From Luidia sarsii (lineage: Eukaryota; Echinodermata; Asteroidea; Paxillosida; Luidiidae): a DNA stretch of 64,000 nt. The position numbers were made by a program, and so were the translations under genes. The stretch spans positions 10,683,202 through 10,747,201 of the forward strand of contig OX465111.1 in assembly GCA_949987565.1 (NCBI GenBank), read 5' to 3'. Under the pieces are notes generated by a model. The model was not told where the DNA came from. It did no database searches and was given only the letters and a program-made list of their open reading frames with translations. Positions 11,629-25,800 of this stretch are shown one piece after another (the first letter of the stretch is position 1; each line of letters begins with the position of its first letter).

Positions 11629-13899
11629 CTACTTATCTGAGGAAGTGAAGGCATTTAGGACGTCTGTGAGCACACTGGCATCATTGACTGCATCCTTGAA
11701 AGACAGCTGAAATGAATCAAGCAAGCAGGACACTGACATGAGTGTAGTCATACTTACACAATGGTCGTTTTACATGCACTATTACATTAAATGTAAACCA
11801 AATCACAAAAGTTATTCAAAACTGGCAGTTGTACATGTAGCTTGTAAGCCAAGTCACCAGGGTCTAATTTCATGGAATCCGTTACCATTGGCAAAAAATC
11901 TTTGCTTACCGTAGCTGATTTTCTTCGCTTATGGTTTGCATATTTCAAATTGCTAACGGATTCCATGAAATGGAATAAATGCTCAATGATGTCCATAAGC
12001 ACAGAATTATGGCGTAATCGATTCAATGAAATAGATACAGTGTATACGCTAAACTCTGCCCGTAAGCACAGAATTATGCCGTAACGGATTCCATGAGATA
12101 GATATACCCTAAACGCTGCCCGTAAGTACAGAATTATGCCGTAATGGATTCTACGAAGGACTCAGATCAGGATGATCAAGTTCTCTGAGTTGACAGGGTG
12201 GACGTGTCACATGAGAGTTATCGATTTCACCACAAGGACAGAGATCAGAATTTGCGATACCCAACTTTTTCATGCTTGCTGCAAATCAACCAGGATCAGT
12301 AACCGTCTGTTCAGCTGTCCTGGGGACTTACTGGTGTGAAACACTGATGTTAAATGCACCAGCAAATAGCATTCAACCCATACCACAGCCAAGGACTGCC
12401 CGTAACCTCTGTCTAAGCCAGTCAGCCAGTCAGTCAGTCAGGCCAACAAATTTCAATTTAACTATAGGGGTCTCTTGTTGGCCAAGACCTTAAAAGTCTA
12501 GATCTCACTGCCACAGCAAAGGCTTTGGTCTTTCAAAAGATTTGTTTTTTCACCAGGAAGATTTCAGTGATTGATTCTTATGTTAGTGGTTGGGACATTG
12601 GGCCCTTGAATAGGCCTAGACAGCCAAGCATTGATGTGGTTACATAGAATGGTGACTCTCACAATGACTAGACTTAACCAACCTCCTTCTTGACTGCCTT
12701 GGTCTGTTTTTCCAGGTGCTCCAACACGGCCGGCAGCTCGGCCTCAAAGACGTCCAGTTTGGCATTGGCCACCTCTGCCCCATCATCTGAGCGGCCACTA
12801 GCCTCGGCCCTGGCTACGATGTTACTCAGAAGGTCCTCGCGCACTCCTTCCAAGAACAGAGCGCCCTCAATGTACCCAAACTATACCAAGAGAAAAGAGA
12901 AAAATATGTGTTTCTACAAATTGGACATCAGCTGCATGGACATGTATCATGGGGAGGTTTGCAGTGACACCATGCCAAGGGATGCTCTCTTGTGAGTGAG
13001 TGTGGTTCTGAAAAGAACCGGAGGGTATCACTGGACTTCTAGGAACAGTGCGCTTTGTTCGTCTTCAGGAGAAAGAGTGCTGTTGTTGTGTTGGTGCCCG
13101 CGGATGGAATTGCAGTAGCCTGGATGCTCATCTTCACAAGCTGCATTAACCAAGGTAGGCACTTACAATGTCATAAAAGTCAACCCAGGAAAGAAATTCT
13201 CCAATTCACCCATGATACAAGATGTCGGACATTTCATGCAGAAGGTCCGCGGCGAGTCTTTTGAGCAAAAATTATTTAAACCAATTTGCCACGGGATGTT
13301 CACAGATTTGGACTTGTATATGGCTACACCATGCTTAGCATGAACGTTAAATGGAGCCTTTATACTGTAGGTGGTGATTAGAATCTATAAGAGACTAGTC
13401 CCTTGTTCATTTTAAGGCAGGTTCGGGTGAGCATTTGTTAACTAAAAGCCTATTTGGATAATGTATCCCCAGATTGGTTGGCCATCAGTTGATTTCTGTG
13501 GTCTGCTTTTCGGAACCATGGTTCCTTCCCCGGCCTTTTAGTTGGCAAGGCAGTGGTCAAATCATTCACAGGCCAAGGCTGAAATTAGCACGCATGTCTA
13601 TGGGGAGTGTGTGCACCTCACCTCACTAACAAACAGCTCTGCCTGTGCCACAGTCCTGGGGAATCCATCCACCACAAAGCCCTCAGCCGAGGCGTTCTTC
13701 AGCACCTCCTCACGCATGACTTTGAACATGACCTCCTGCGGCACCAGACTACCGGCCTGAATGGCCTGCGCAATGTCTTTACTCTCTGCTGAGTCACACT
13801 CGGCAAACGCCCTCAAGAGTTCACCAGCAGACAGGTGCACCAATTGATACTGGGCGGCCATCTTCTTGGCAACTTCTTTCTTTCCAGAGCCAGGACCAC
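11629..13899 (-). CDS. AK domain 3 exons (divergent)
   Basis: Exons 20-22 encode residues 704-887. The P-loop is [10 protein letters not shown], with K710 kept and GKGT changed to GKKE. SAGELLR and VVDGFPRT are present. The LID keeps R826 (GRSDD), but the later KRL motif is AKL (836-838), losing a conserved arginine. The exon 21 donor is weak (GAG|gttggtt); reading through it gives only V-G and a TAA at 12674-12676, so an alternative C-terminus is possible. Exon 22 restores the family's C-terminal helix and ends with TAG. Confidence 0.88.
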
Positions 13900-16800
13900 C
13901 TGAAAGAGAATTAAAAAACTTTCAATTGTTATCTAAAGGGCAAATGAAATTGTGTGGACAAGGCATTGCACCTAAGATGTCTGGTTTGAAGTATCAAAGT
14001 ACCTTTATCAACCATGCCTGAGCTTTCTCGTGGTGAACTTTCTTTGTGAGAGTACTACCTAGGGATACTAGTCAGAAGCTATATCAGTCATTAGGTTCCA
14101 TACAGAATTCATGACTCAAACCTTGTATTCCATGACTTAGACTCCAAGCCCGATACTCGGATTGGGGCATACTGACTCTGATTTGACTTTGCAATAATTG
14201 GTCTTTGTGACACATGCATGTTGAGATGCAATCGCCAGTTTTACAACCTTGTATTGGGGTGATGGGGCACATTGGTTGATCACTTGATATTCACTCATAG
14301 GTTAAATTCTCTAATTGTTTTCCATATACCGGTACTGTATGAGTAGGCCTACTGGTATCAAATGAGTTTCAAGATATAATGGACAAAATAATGGGAAATA
14401 TATTCCAGTTTCAGAATTAGATTTAAAGGTGACCTGGACACAACCTGGTTGGCTCAGGAGATGTGACTGACTTGAATGCAAGCGTGTTACTGTATACTTC
14501 TCTTTTAACTTACACACTACACATAGAGTTATAAACTGGGTGCCAGTCACTAGCAGTAAACTGCTTCTTGTTCATTCTCTAATGTGCAATGAACAGCTTT
14601 TGTTTGGATCAAATGCAGAAGGTCCTGATACTCACCAACAACAAATATAAACCTCTGCTGCTTGGGCTGTTCAGCAGCTGCAATGCCAAACTCTTTAAAT
14701 TTGCCTTGCACATCACAGAACACACTGTCTGGATCGGTTTCAGCCGACACCTATGTGAAAGAGACCAAACAAGCGCTGACCATAAGACATCAGTTGCATA
14801 TCTCACTGTGTTTGTGGCCCACACAAACCAGTCCTTGTGAAACCACTGTGGCCTTAATATACCCTACCCCTTGTGCCAACGTTGTAGGCCTCTCATTGAA
14901 AAGATAATAGCATGTACACAGGTTTATTTCAGGGAGTGAGAGCTGTATTTGACCACTATTTTCCTTTTTTTTAATAGATTTATCATGGCCTTCATATCCT
15001 TCCATCAAAGTCCAGCTAAACTCAGCATGAAAAATGTCTGAATTCAAGCATCAAGCAGATGCACCATATATGAAGTAGCCTACTGTAAGACAGGGTGATT
15101 CTTGAAGGTACAAGGTTGTCCCACCTGCTGTACAAGTCAGTTTTCTAATATCAGATCATTATCAAATACAGATTACAAATCATTGCTAGTCTGAAATGTG
15201 TTACCGAGCTGGTGAAAAAAAATAAAAAATATAAATAAAGGAAATAGAAGTTGTTGAATAAGGAGACCCAAAGAGCGGACATTTTATGAGCAAATGAAAA
15301 CAAGAAAGAATTTATACATGCAACAGAGAGACAACACAGAAGGGAGACATTTGATTTAGTTATACAGTACTACTGCAATGGATAGTTATCTAGATAAAGA
15401 ATGACCCTTAGGATAATTTTTCCAAAAGAGGGATTAGGGATGTCAGAGTTAAGGACCATTGAAACTTGTTCTGCAAAATCATATAGGGGACACCCAGTAA
15501 GGAGAAACTATTATAATATACCAGTAATACAAGGAAGTTCTTTGAAGGAGAATATGACCGCAAGGCAGTCGCCCGGTTAGTACCTTGATCAGCTTGTTCT
15601 TCTCCTCATAGTAGGTGACGACCGGTGTGGTGGAATTGTGGAATGTGGTTAGTCGTTTCTTAATGGTTTCTTCATTGTCATCCACACGGCCGCTTGTCTC
15701 AGCTCTCTTCAGGAGTCTAGCTGTCATGGTGTCATCTGATACATCAAAGTACAAGGCACATGTGCACTCTGCAATCTGGACGGTGGAGCAATGGAGAGCA
15801 ACAAAGAGTCTCTAAGCACAAACTGGCCAATGATTGCGCACACAAAAGGATCTGCCACATTTTCAGTTGAAATGATCTCAAAATTGTCCAGCCTTTAGTT
15901 TGTCGTATCTGTCGAATCGTATCTCAATTCAGAGGCCTTGATGAATTTGGAATTTTGAAGCCACATTTCAGAAGGCTGCACATGTACATGTAGTTACCGA
16001 GGATAATATGAGAGGACTGTAGTTGCAGGAGGTCATATCAGGGGACTGTAGTTGCAGGAGGTCATATCAGGGGACTGTAGTTGCAGGAGGTCATAATTAT
16101 TAGAGGACTGTAGTTGCATGAGGTCTATATTATGAGAGGGCTGTAGTTGCAGGAGGTCTATATTATGAGAGGACTGTAGCGGGTAGTTGCAGGAGGTCAT
16201 ATGAGAGGACTGTAGTTACAGGGGTCATAGGAGATGACTGTAGTTACAGGGATCATATGAGGGGACGTTAGTTACAGGGGTCATAATTATGAGAGGACAT
16301 TACTTGCAGTCCTGAGGTCATATGAGAGGACTGTAGTTGCAAGAGGTCATATGGGGGACTGTAGTTGCAGGTCATATAAGAGGACTGTAGTTGCAGGTCA
16401 TATGGGGGGACTGTAGTTGCAGGAGGTCATATGGGGGGACTGTAGTTGCAGGTCATATGAGAGGACTGTTGTTGCAGGAGGTCATATGGGGGACTGTAGT
16501 TGCAGGTCATATGAGAGGACTGTTGTTGCAGGAGGTCATATGGGGGGACTGTAGTTGCAGGTCATATGAGAGGACTGTACATGTAGTTGCAGGAGGTCAT
16601 ATGGGGGGACTGTAGTTGCAGGTCATATGAGAGGACTGTAGTTGCAGGAGGTCATATGGGGGGACTGTAGTTGCAGGTCATATGAGAGGACTGTAGTTGC
16701 AGGAGGTCATATGGGGGGACTGTAGTTGCAGGTCATATAAGAGGACTGTAGTTGCAGGAGGTCATATGGGGGGACTGTAGTTGCAGGAGGTCATATGGGG

Positions 16801-19800
16801 GGACTGTAGTTGCAGGTCATATGAGAGGACTGTAGTTGCAGGAGGTCATATGGGGGGACTGTAGTTGCAGGTCATATGAGAGGACTGTAGTTGCAGGAGG
16901 TCATATGGGGGGACTGTAGTTGCAAGAGGTCATATGGGGGGACTGTAGTTGCAGGTCATGTGAGAGGACTGTAGTTGCAGGAGGTCATATGGGGGGACTG
17001 TAGTTGCAAGAGGTCATATGGGGGGACTGTAGTTGCAGGAGGTCATATGGGGGACTGTAGTTGCAGGAGGTCATATGAGAGGACTGTAGTTGCAGGAGGT
17101 CATATGGGGGACTGTAGTTGCAGGTCATATGGGGGGATTGTAGTTGCAGGAGGTCATATGAGAGGACTGTAGTTGCAGGAGGTCATATGGGGGACTGTAG
17201 TTGCAGGTCATATGGGGGGATTGTAGTTGCAAGAGGTCATATGGGGGGACTGTAGTTGCAGGTCATATGGGGGGACTGTAGTTGCAGGTCATATGAGAGG
17301 ACTGTAGTTGCAGGAGGTCATATGAGAGGACTGTACTGTAGTTGCAGTCCTGAGGTCATATGGGGGGACTGTAGTTGCAGGACATATGAGAGGACTGTAG
17401 TTGCAGGAGGTCATATGAGAGGACTGTTGTTGCAGGGGTCATATCAGAGGGTGGTCGTTCCTGTCTTACCTGCTTTTCAAACTCCACCCCTTGCTGTACC
17501 TCCCTAGGGTAGCCATCAATGAGATATCCAGTAGAGGTTTCTGCCTTGGCTAGCATGTGCTCCTTAAGTAGCTCCAGCACAGTTTCCTGAATACAAGAAT
17601 GATTCCAATTTGAAAGAATGCTTACGGACTTGGCCTGGAACATGCAAACCTTAAAAGCCACAGAGCATTTCCATCAAAAACAAAATCTTTCCTTATACAG
17701 ACTCTGCAGCTCTTGCTAAATGGTCAGGCCTTCAAACATTTCGCCTGAAAAGGTAATACAAAAGTTTACATTCATGCATGTCGTTTTGAATCTAATTTGA
17801 AAAAGAACTTCTCATCTTGTGTGCTGTTTGCAGATTATCATCAGTGTTTTGCCTGAATGTCTGCTTGGGGGAAAATTATCAAATGATTCTGTTGGTGTCT
17901 ATTAAAAAATGCAAGCTTTAATTTCATGAATTTATTGGTGACATTTCTTTAAAAATTGCTTGTTTGCGCCATGCTGGAATGGAACAAATCTTTGTGTCTG
18001 TAACTTCCTAGACTTGACTGATGCACATGCATGCAGAGTGTACATGTACAACACATACATACACCATGATATTCAAAGCAAGGCTGTGTTGCAGAAATAA
18101 CACAAATCTACAGGGATTGGTCATAGCCATTAGGCCTATCTAGTAGTTTCCATAGATCTGTGCGAAATTTTCAACCATAGCCAATAATTACAGAGATGGC
18201 TTAACATTACCTGCGGCACAAGTTCTCCATTTTCCATGATGGCTGTTAACTTCTGACCTCTCTCTGACCCGGACTTGACCTCTGCCCTCAAGAGGTCACC
18301 CGAGGACAGGTGTGTGAAGCCATAGGTCGCGACCAGTTTCTCACACTGGGTTCCCTTGCCTGAGCCAGGGCCTCCAATGACAAAGATGATCTTGCACTGC
18401 TTCAGCTTTTCTGCTATACAACCAAGAAATGTCACAATGTCAGTCAATATGATCCTGTTCAATCAGTTAGTTGGGGCATTCATCACGCGGAGGCACAGAT
18501 TGTGGCTGAATTCATTGTTTACAGCTTCAAAGAGCATGCGAGTCTAGGGAAGCCTCAAGCTAGTGGCTTCAGCCTATTCCCATTGACTTGTGCGTTGATT
18601 GTTGCTGTAGCTAATGAATACACCGATCCAGTAGGCCATGCCCCTTGACAATTGAACAATCACAACGCGCGATTTAAGGCCCAACAAATTGCTGCCACTT
18701 TGTCCAACATAACGTTTTAAATCTTGTTTTCTTTACTACACACTTTTCGTTGTGATATACAAAAATGTTGCAAACTGCTTACTGACTAAAATTACCAAAA
18801 TGCAAATCTCAAAATTTAGTGAGCTTGACGTTTCGATCCTAGCACTTTTCGTTGTGTACCAGGCAATTCCTTTGCAAACCCGAGTTTTATCCTTAACCAT
18901 GGTGTTTATATCTTCATTGTTAACCTGACCCTCGAAACCTTGGCAAGAGAGGAAATGCATATTTTGGGCCTTTTCCAAAACCACATTCCAACGGATAGAA
19001 GTGCTTTTGGTGGTTGCGGGCGTGCAGTGGATGCGCATGGCGTGTGGGTGATCGTGCTTGGCCGTTGCTATGGTGGGTGTGGCCTACTGGATCGGTGTAC
19101 ATGTATTCTGACACCTCCATACTCTCCTTGAGTGGATCTGGTGACAATGCTCCTCACCTGAGTCATTATTGAGTTGCTTATTTTCAGCTGAGTCTTGCTT
19201 GGGTTCTGCCTTGGTCTTTTCAGCTTCTGCAATAACGATGCATAAAGTAGGGAGGCAACTCAACCAGCTGTCTACAGCTTTTCTCATGCTCAATTGAGAA
19301 AAATGGCAATCCAATTACACTTGATGTCTGATTGCAATTGTGTGCTTTAATTTCATCACTATGAGCAAACCTTACAGATGTGCCCTTAACAGATTATCAA
19401 ATTGTTATTGCACACGCATGCAAAATGTGCACAATTTGACAGGTCTAGTAGAAATGTTCAGGTCTTGCAAGATTCTTCAGTGACTATACATGTACATGTT
19501 GTACAGTATTCTTTGGGGTAGTATAAAAAAAAACCCTAGATTCAAAACTCAGAACTGCAGATGGTCTGTGTCTTTGGTCCCAGGCACTGCAACTGCCTGC
19601 ATTTTTTCTCAGAATAAATTGATAAACATTTTCCAGCGAACCTTGCACCAGTGTTGGCGATTGGACTTGCAGCTATGTGCAGTGCACTTTTTTAACAGAT
19701 ACATGTATACATGTACACTGTAGTAGTTTTCAGTTTTTTGTGGATTTTGAAAACGGCATTTTATTCAAAATTGCCCGTATGGGGTCATGGCAGCTTATAA

Positions 19801-22800
19801 GTGGTCCTGTATGCTTGGCATTTTTAAGAATTGGATAATCCAGGAATAGAGAAGAAAAGATGCATTTTGCAAACATTGCTTCAAAAGTTAGTAACATTCT
19901 TTAAAACCTATTTTCTTTTTTTTTAATTTAGTGGGCCTGACCAGTGTTATAGCTAGGGTATTTTTAGTGGTGGACGGAGCCTCGCGATTAGCGGCTGCAG
20001 TCAAAATGATGACAATAAAACTTGTATTACATGCAGCGTTTTAGCTAGCGAGCCGTGCAGCCGTGTTTTGCACGGCCAGTTTTGTGAAATGATCACGGCC
20101 TATTTTTGCAAGCACGGCCTGGCGGTGCAAATCAAGCAGTGCTAAGCTTGGGTGGTTTTTTTGGGTTTTTTTTGGTTTTCCCTTGGAGACGGTTTTTCGG
20201 TTTTGATTTTTCCGAGACCGTGAAAGTTTATGCCACTAATCATCTTGTTTTTTCTTTTTCACATGGGTTAAAAGTGCAAATGTCTTGTGTCATAAATTTA
20301 AGACATTTGCCGACCAAATCTGCTCTAAAAGCGGCTTTTGGGACTGTACTCGTCGTCGTGATTTACGTTGAAGCTGATCGTTTGTCGATCGTGATGCGAG
20401 ACCGCCGTCCAGTGTGTGTGCACTCGTCACGTGTGCAATGATTAATAGACTTCCGCCAGCCCTTACAGTTGTTTTCTAACAAAATAAACTAATGTTTATT
20501 ACATTGTATTTAATATACCAGCGATACTTCGAGTTTCGCGGTCAACCGGTGTATTTTCTAGATTTCTGAAAAATTTGAGTTGTATTTTTCATTTATTTCT
20601 TGAGATATCGGTTGAAAAGTTGAAAATTACAAAATCGCTCCTTTCGGCCGCGGTAGATTTAGCCAAAATGGCGCAGAAAAAAAGTCGAACTCGCGTTTTT
20701 CGACCGCCGAGCGAAGCCTGTAAACATCGTCCAAATTTGTCCATTTAACCCTCTAATTGAAGCCTGTATTCTCTTCGTTCTATTCATACCATTCATAACA
20801 TTCGGAGTCAAACATAGCGTATTTTAGTTATGACCGATTTCCCTTTGCGACGTTAGCGAGGTTGGTAAGTCTAGGTGTGGTTTCCGCCTCTAGGTTAAGC
20901 TATAGCGACACTACATGAGCAGTAGGGCCGAAACCAGCCTATGCGCGGCACATGTGACATGCACTTGCACAGCAACCACATGGCTGCATACGACTACGAT
21001 CACGCTGCGCTACTCAAGCCTGATCGGAACTTCCAGAAGTATTAGCGAGACGGTTACGCTACAAAAAGTACAATTTTTTATTTATTTTTCTACCGAAACC
21101 AAACATAGATTGGGGTAATAATGGGGTGAACATAGTGCCGGTCGGAAGCATTGTTTTTCACCAGGAGTGGTGGACGGAAATTATCCGTGGTGGTCGGCCC
21201 CGTCCACCGCCGACCAGCGTAGCTATAACACTGGGCCTGACGTTTCGATCCTAGCAGGACCTTTCTCAAAGGCAGAGATATTTTCTTTTTAGTAGCAAGT
21301 GTCAAAGTGTCTTTGTGATGCAGTGATCTAACAACATGAGGTGATACTGAATTCTGTTAAGGGTCTTCTTATCCAATTGTTTGACAATGATTCACCAGTT
21401 TGTGAAATTGCTGATGATATATGGCTAAGATTCACTGCACTCACCAGTAGCTTCACTGAGTTGTGCACCCTGATCACCAGTTACATGGGCCTCTTTCTTC
21501 TCTACTTGGTCCTCAGCAACTGCAGACAGAAAAACGATGATGAAAAATGTGTGAAACTTGGTGTACATGGCAAGGGTGATAGGGGATGGGATGGGCATTG
21601 GGATGGTAATGGTGACGGATTGGAGCAGGATGTAAATACGGTAACTAACCTCAGGCTGAAGATATTTACCTGGGTATCTAAAACCAAAACACCAAAGCTA
21701 TGATGTTCGTCATTCGCGTGCGAAGACGACCACAACTTTACAAATTCTTGTGGGTTTGAAGATGGCTGAACAGACCAATCTTCGCCCGTAAAAGTCTGGT
21801 GCAGTGTGGACAAGCAAAAGCCGTCAGTGGGGCAGGCCCAGTGACGACGCTTGCTCTGGCTTATCGACATGTACACAGGATGACCATGGCAAAGATAAGA
21901 CCAAACTGCTATCAGACAATAAGGTCGTCTGTGGCTTTTTGAGATTAGAGGTTATTTTCTTTTTTAAATGAAGGGCTGAACTTACCAGGTTCATCCTCAG
22001 GGACTCTTCCTTTGTCTCCACAAATAAAGGCTTCTTCTTTCGCAACAGGCTCCTCAACCACTGGTCCAAAACAAATGTTGCAATACACAAAATGAACAAG
22101 GCAAGGTGAAAAAGGACAAATTGTTTTACAAGATGTGCTTTCTAATAGTGCATCTCAGGGGACACCATGGGTTGATTTCCCACAAAGCCTTACGATGCAT
22201 CGTACATTGTACATTCAACTCAACTTCGATGGTTAACCCATCGTAAGTTTTGATAGATCATATAGGTTCTGTTCAACGATCATTGTCTTGCGATTGATCA
22301 TAAGTTGCAGTGAGTGTGATGAAATTGATTGCTGTATGTACACTGGGAATCATTCTTTGTTTCTACGACTAGAAAAACCATCTCTCCAGTTTGGGCATCA
22401 TTACCGTTGGTATCACATTAAGATGGGGGAGAGGTTCTACACAATGGTGACAAAGTGTAATCAAGCCCTAAAGTCTAGTCTCAATCACAGACCACCAAGA
22501 CATAAGGATTTCAAAACCATGGTTTAGACCAGGGGCTACAGTTATTCACAGTATCCTGAAAATACTAAAGGTGAGGTTTCTACGAGATTGAAATCTTTAT
22601 GAAAAAAGACACGTGATTACTTTGATTCATGTTAATCACGTTAATCATGTTAATCACGTCACAAATGAACTGAAGCTGGAGCTTGAGCCAAGCTTGAAAA
22701 AACAAAACATGAAAGTCCTTAGAAATTGTGGTGAACTCTGATTTTCGTGTCTATTTTGCTATTGGTAATGATACTGAACTGTACATGTAGTGCCCTCTGT

Positions 22801-25800
22801 TTCTCGCAACTGGTACTTAGGCACTACCACTTTAAAGTGATACTTCAGAACACTTAGTTGTACATGTACAGTATAGTGCTCACACTGATACGTGAAATAA
22901 ACCACTGCTCCATTTTATATTGTTCGGCAATCAATTTTCTCTTCTTCAAATTTTACATTCATAACAGTAATGGTTCTGCCCATATAATGTAGTTAATATT
23001 TCAGGTATGAAATATGACCATGTCAACATGCACAGAATAGCCAGACTTGCAAATGGTCAGCACGGTGTGAGTTGGCATTAGATAAATGGGTATGGGTATG
23101 GGTATAGGTAAATGGGTCTTATCAGACATCAATGAAGCCCTCCGTAGAATACTCACCTTCTGTTTGAGGTTCTCCTTTTCCTTCACCATTTTCATCCCCC
23201 TTGGCTGAAATGCGCAAAAAGTAAAGCGGAAAACGATTTCAAATTCCATTTAAAAACAAAAGTGCAAACAGGAAACGTACATCCCTTTTAGAATATAAAA
23301 TGTACAAAAACCTTATTGAGAATTATGTGAATCATACACAGAAAGAAGGGTTCATTTAAAATGACAGTATGTAGAATTGTCTCTTCTTAGAATAGGTGGT
23401 TGGTTCTGAAAAGATTCTTTGATATTCTTTGATATTTACTCAACCAATTTTCTATTCTCAGAAGAGATTGTCTTTTATGATGTCTCTGCAAACCCTATTT
23501 GCGTTGTACAATACCCCAATCGCATGACATCTTAAGCGTATGAATTTTATCATTCAGGGATTCAAAATCTTTGCTGTCATATTGGCAGATACAAAGCCCA
23601 CACAATCAAGAATCACACAAACCCAATGAAAAGCACTACAGGTATTCAATGCCAAATAATGAAGTCCGTATGGAGATTCTACATTAAAACAATGATGTTA
23701 CCTTCTTTATTTTCTGCCTCAAACTTTCCCATCATGTCCATAATTTCCAAACCTTCGGCTGCAAGTGCTTCCTTCTAAAAATAGACAGGAGGAATTGTAA
23801 TGTCTTCAATATTACTACTGATCATGAAAGGTATGTGCTATTACTGTATTACTGTTGTACAATTGAATGGGCCTTTCCAAAGTCTCCGCTTAGGCTTAGG
23901 CAATGGCTGTGTCCATTTCTTTTACCTATTTTAAAATACCGTGCATGTAAACAGGAGGCTTTTGAGTTGTTTTGGGTAAGATATTCTGATTACAATGAAA
24001 ATTCCAAAGCTCTATTTTTAACAAAGAATCACAATCTACTTTTGGATAACATATACATGTGTAGTCTTATGATTTACCACTAGAGTAACATGCAACAATT
24101 TTATTACTGACTAAAATGAGTAAAATGCGAATATCAAAAATTAGGAGTGCCTGACGTTTTGATCCTAGCAGGACCTTTCTCAAAGGCAGAATGCCTGAGG
24201 GAAAGGTCCAGCTAGGATCAAAACGTCAGGCAGAATGCCTTTGAGAAAGGTGCTGCTAGGATCAAAACGTCAAGAAGAATGCCTTTGAGAAAGGTCCAGC
24301 TAGGATCAAACCGTCAGGCAGAATGCCTTTGAGAAAGGTCCAGCTAGGATCAAAACGTCAGGCAGAATGCCTTTGAGAAAGGTCCAGCTAGGATCAAAAA
24401 GTCAGGCAGAATGCCTTTGAGAAAGGTCCTGCTAGGATCAAAACGTCAGGCCCTCTAAATTTTTGATACTGACCACTAGAGGGTGCTAAAATACACAAAA
24501 CAGGAAAATGCCTGCTTTGGCTCTGGTTTGGTCTCGGGTTCATTTTTCACTCCCCTTAATGTTTTTTTCTCCAAAAAACAAGGCATCAAATTTCAAGAAA
24601 AGCAAGTTTTGTACTACAGGAACAATCCCTGGGCCTCGTCATACATGTATGTTACATTCAATCCCAGTCACAACTCACCTCTTCCTCTGTCTTCTCCAAT
24701 ATACTTTTATCTGCGCTTTCTTCAGCAGCATTCTCAGTTTTGTCATCTCCTGAAAATTTGAACAAAGTTGAAATATAATACACGTCTTCCATCCTTTTTT
24801 TCTATTAGAACAAGACTCACATTCAAAAAAGAGCAATCTAAAAATTGTGCTGAGATGTTCAAAGGAGTAAGATTTATGAATTGCAAATAATTCAAAGAAA
24901 AAAAAAGATGAACTTGGACTTGATACCTGATACCTCTAGTTTTAGATACCAGTGTTTAAGGAACCCAAATGGCACCATGACCTGATAATCACTTGATATG
25001 ATGCTTACCCTTTTCAGCACCCATTGAACCAGAGGTCTCATCAGCAGGAGCTTCTTTCTACAAATGATCAGAAATAAATAGTCTGCGATTAGGGATGATA
25101 TCACATCTATGCTTCTACCTGATTCTGTTACAGGGACCAGAAATGTTGATAAATATGAGTTTCGTTCATTCATTGGAATAAGTTGCTTCAATTTTTTGGG
25201 GGGGATTCATCGACTTGGACTTTGAGAGTTCCATCCTAGCCTACACTGTATTTGCTCAGGTGCGAGAAGTACCGGTGTAGAATCTCATGAAATATCAATC
25301 TGTCAGCCATTTTTCTGGCAATATCGTCCTGTGACATCCTGAGTAATAGGAAGTTGACTTTCCCGATTGCATAAAGTTTGGTGAGTGCTTTATGTTGGTC
25401 GGTGTGCTTGTTTCGTCGGATGAGCCGCATCTTGGCGGATTATGAGCACGATGTACTTGAGAAAACTGACACGAATAAACCCTTTTTGCGGAGGAGTTCC
25501 AAAACTAATGATCAAGGTCCTGATTCCAATACTTGAGAATCCTGGCCGTCCTCAGCTGGCCTTTTGGCATAACTGCCTGCCGTCAGTTGGCGCAAACAAC
25601 CATACCAAAATAATGATTTTTCTGAATTTGATCCTCCTAAGGGCATTTGGCCACGATTCTGTACAGCAGTGTGCTCCAAATAAACCTTACCAAGTATCTT
25701 ATTCGCGCATGTTTTTTTGCATGTGCATGATAGTAGAAATTACTCTTTTGCACTCATATACATATAGATAGCATCATCAAACCCATAGTAACTTACGATC

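Noticed and set aside
16391..17507. Long repetitive open frames ([13 protein letters not shown] repeats)
   Set aside because: They are translations of the minisatellite; the unit length keeps frames open by chance, and it lies in an AK intron.
20106..20441. hAT transposase candidate
   Set aside because: The 111-codon frame has no transposase motif; the element is too short and looks non-autonomous.
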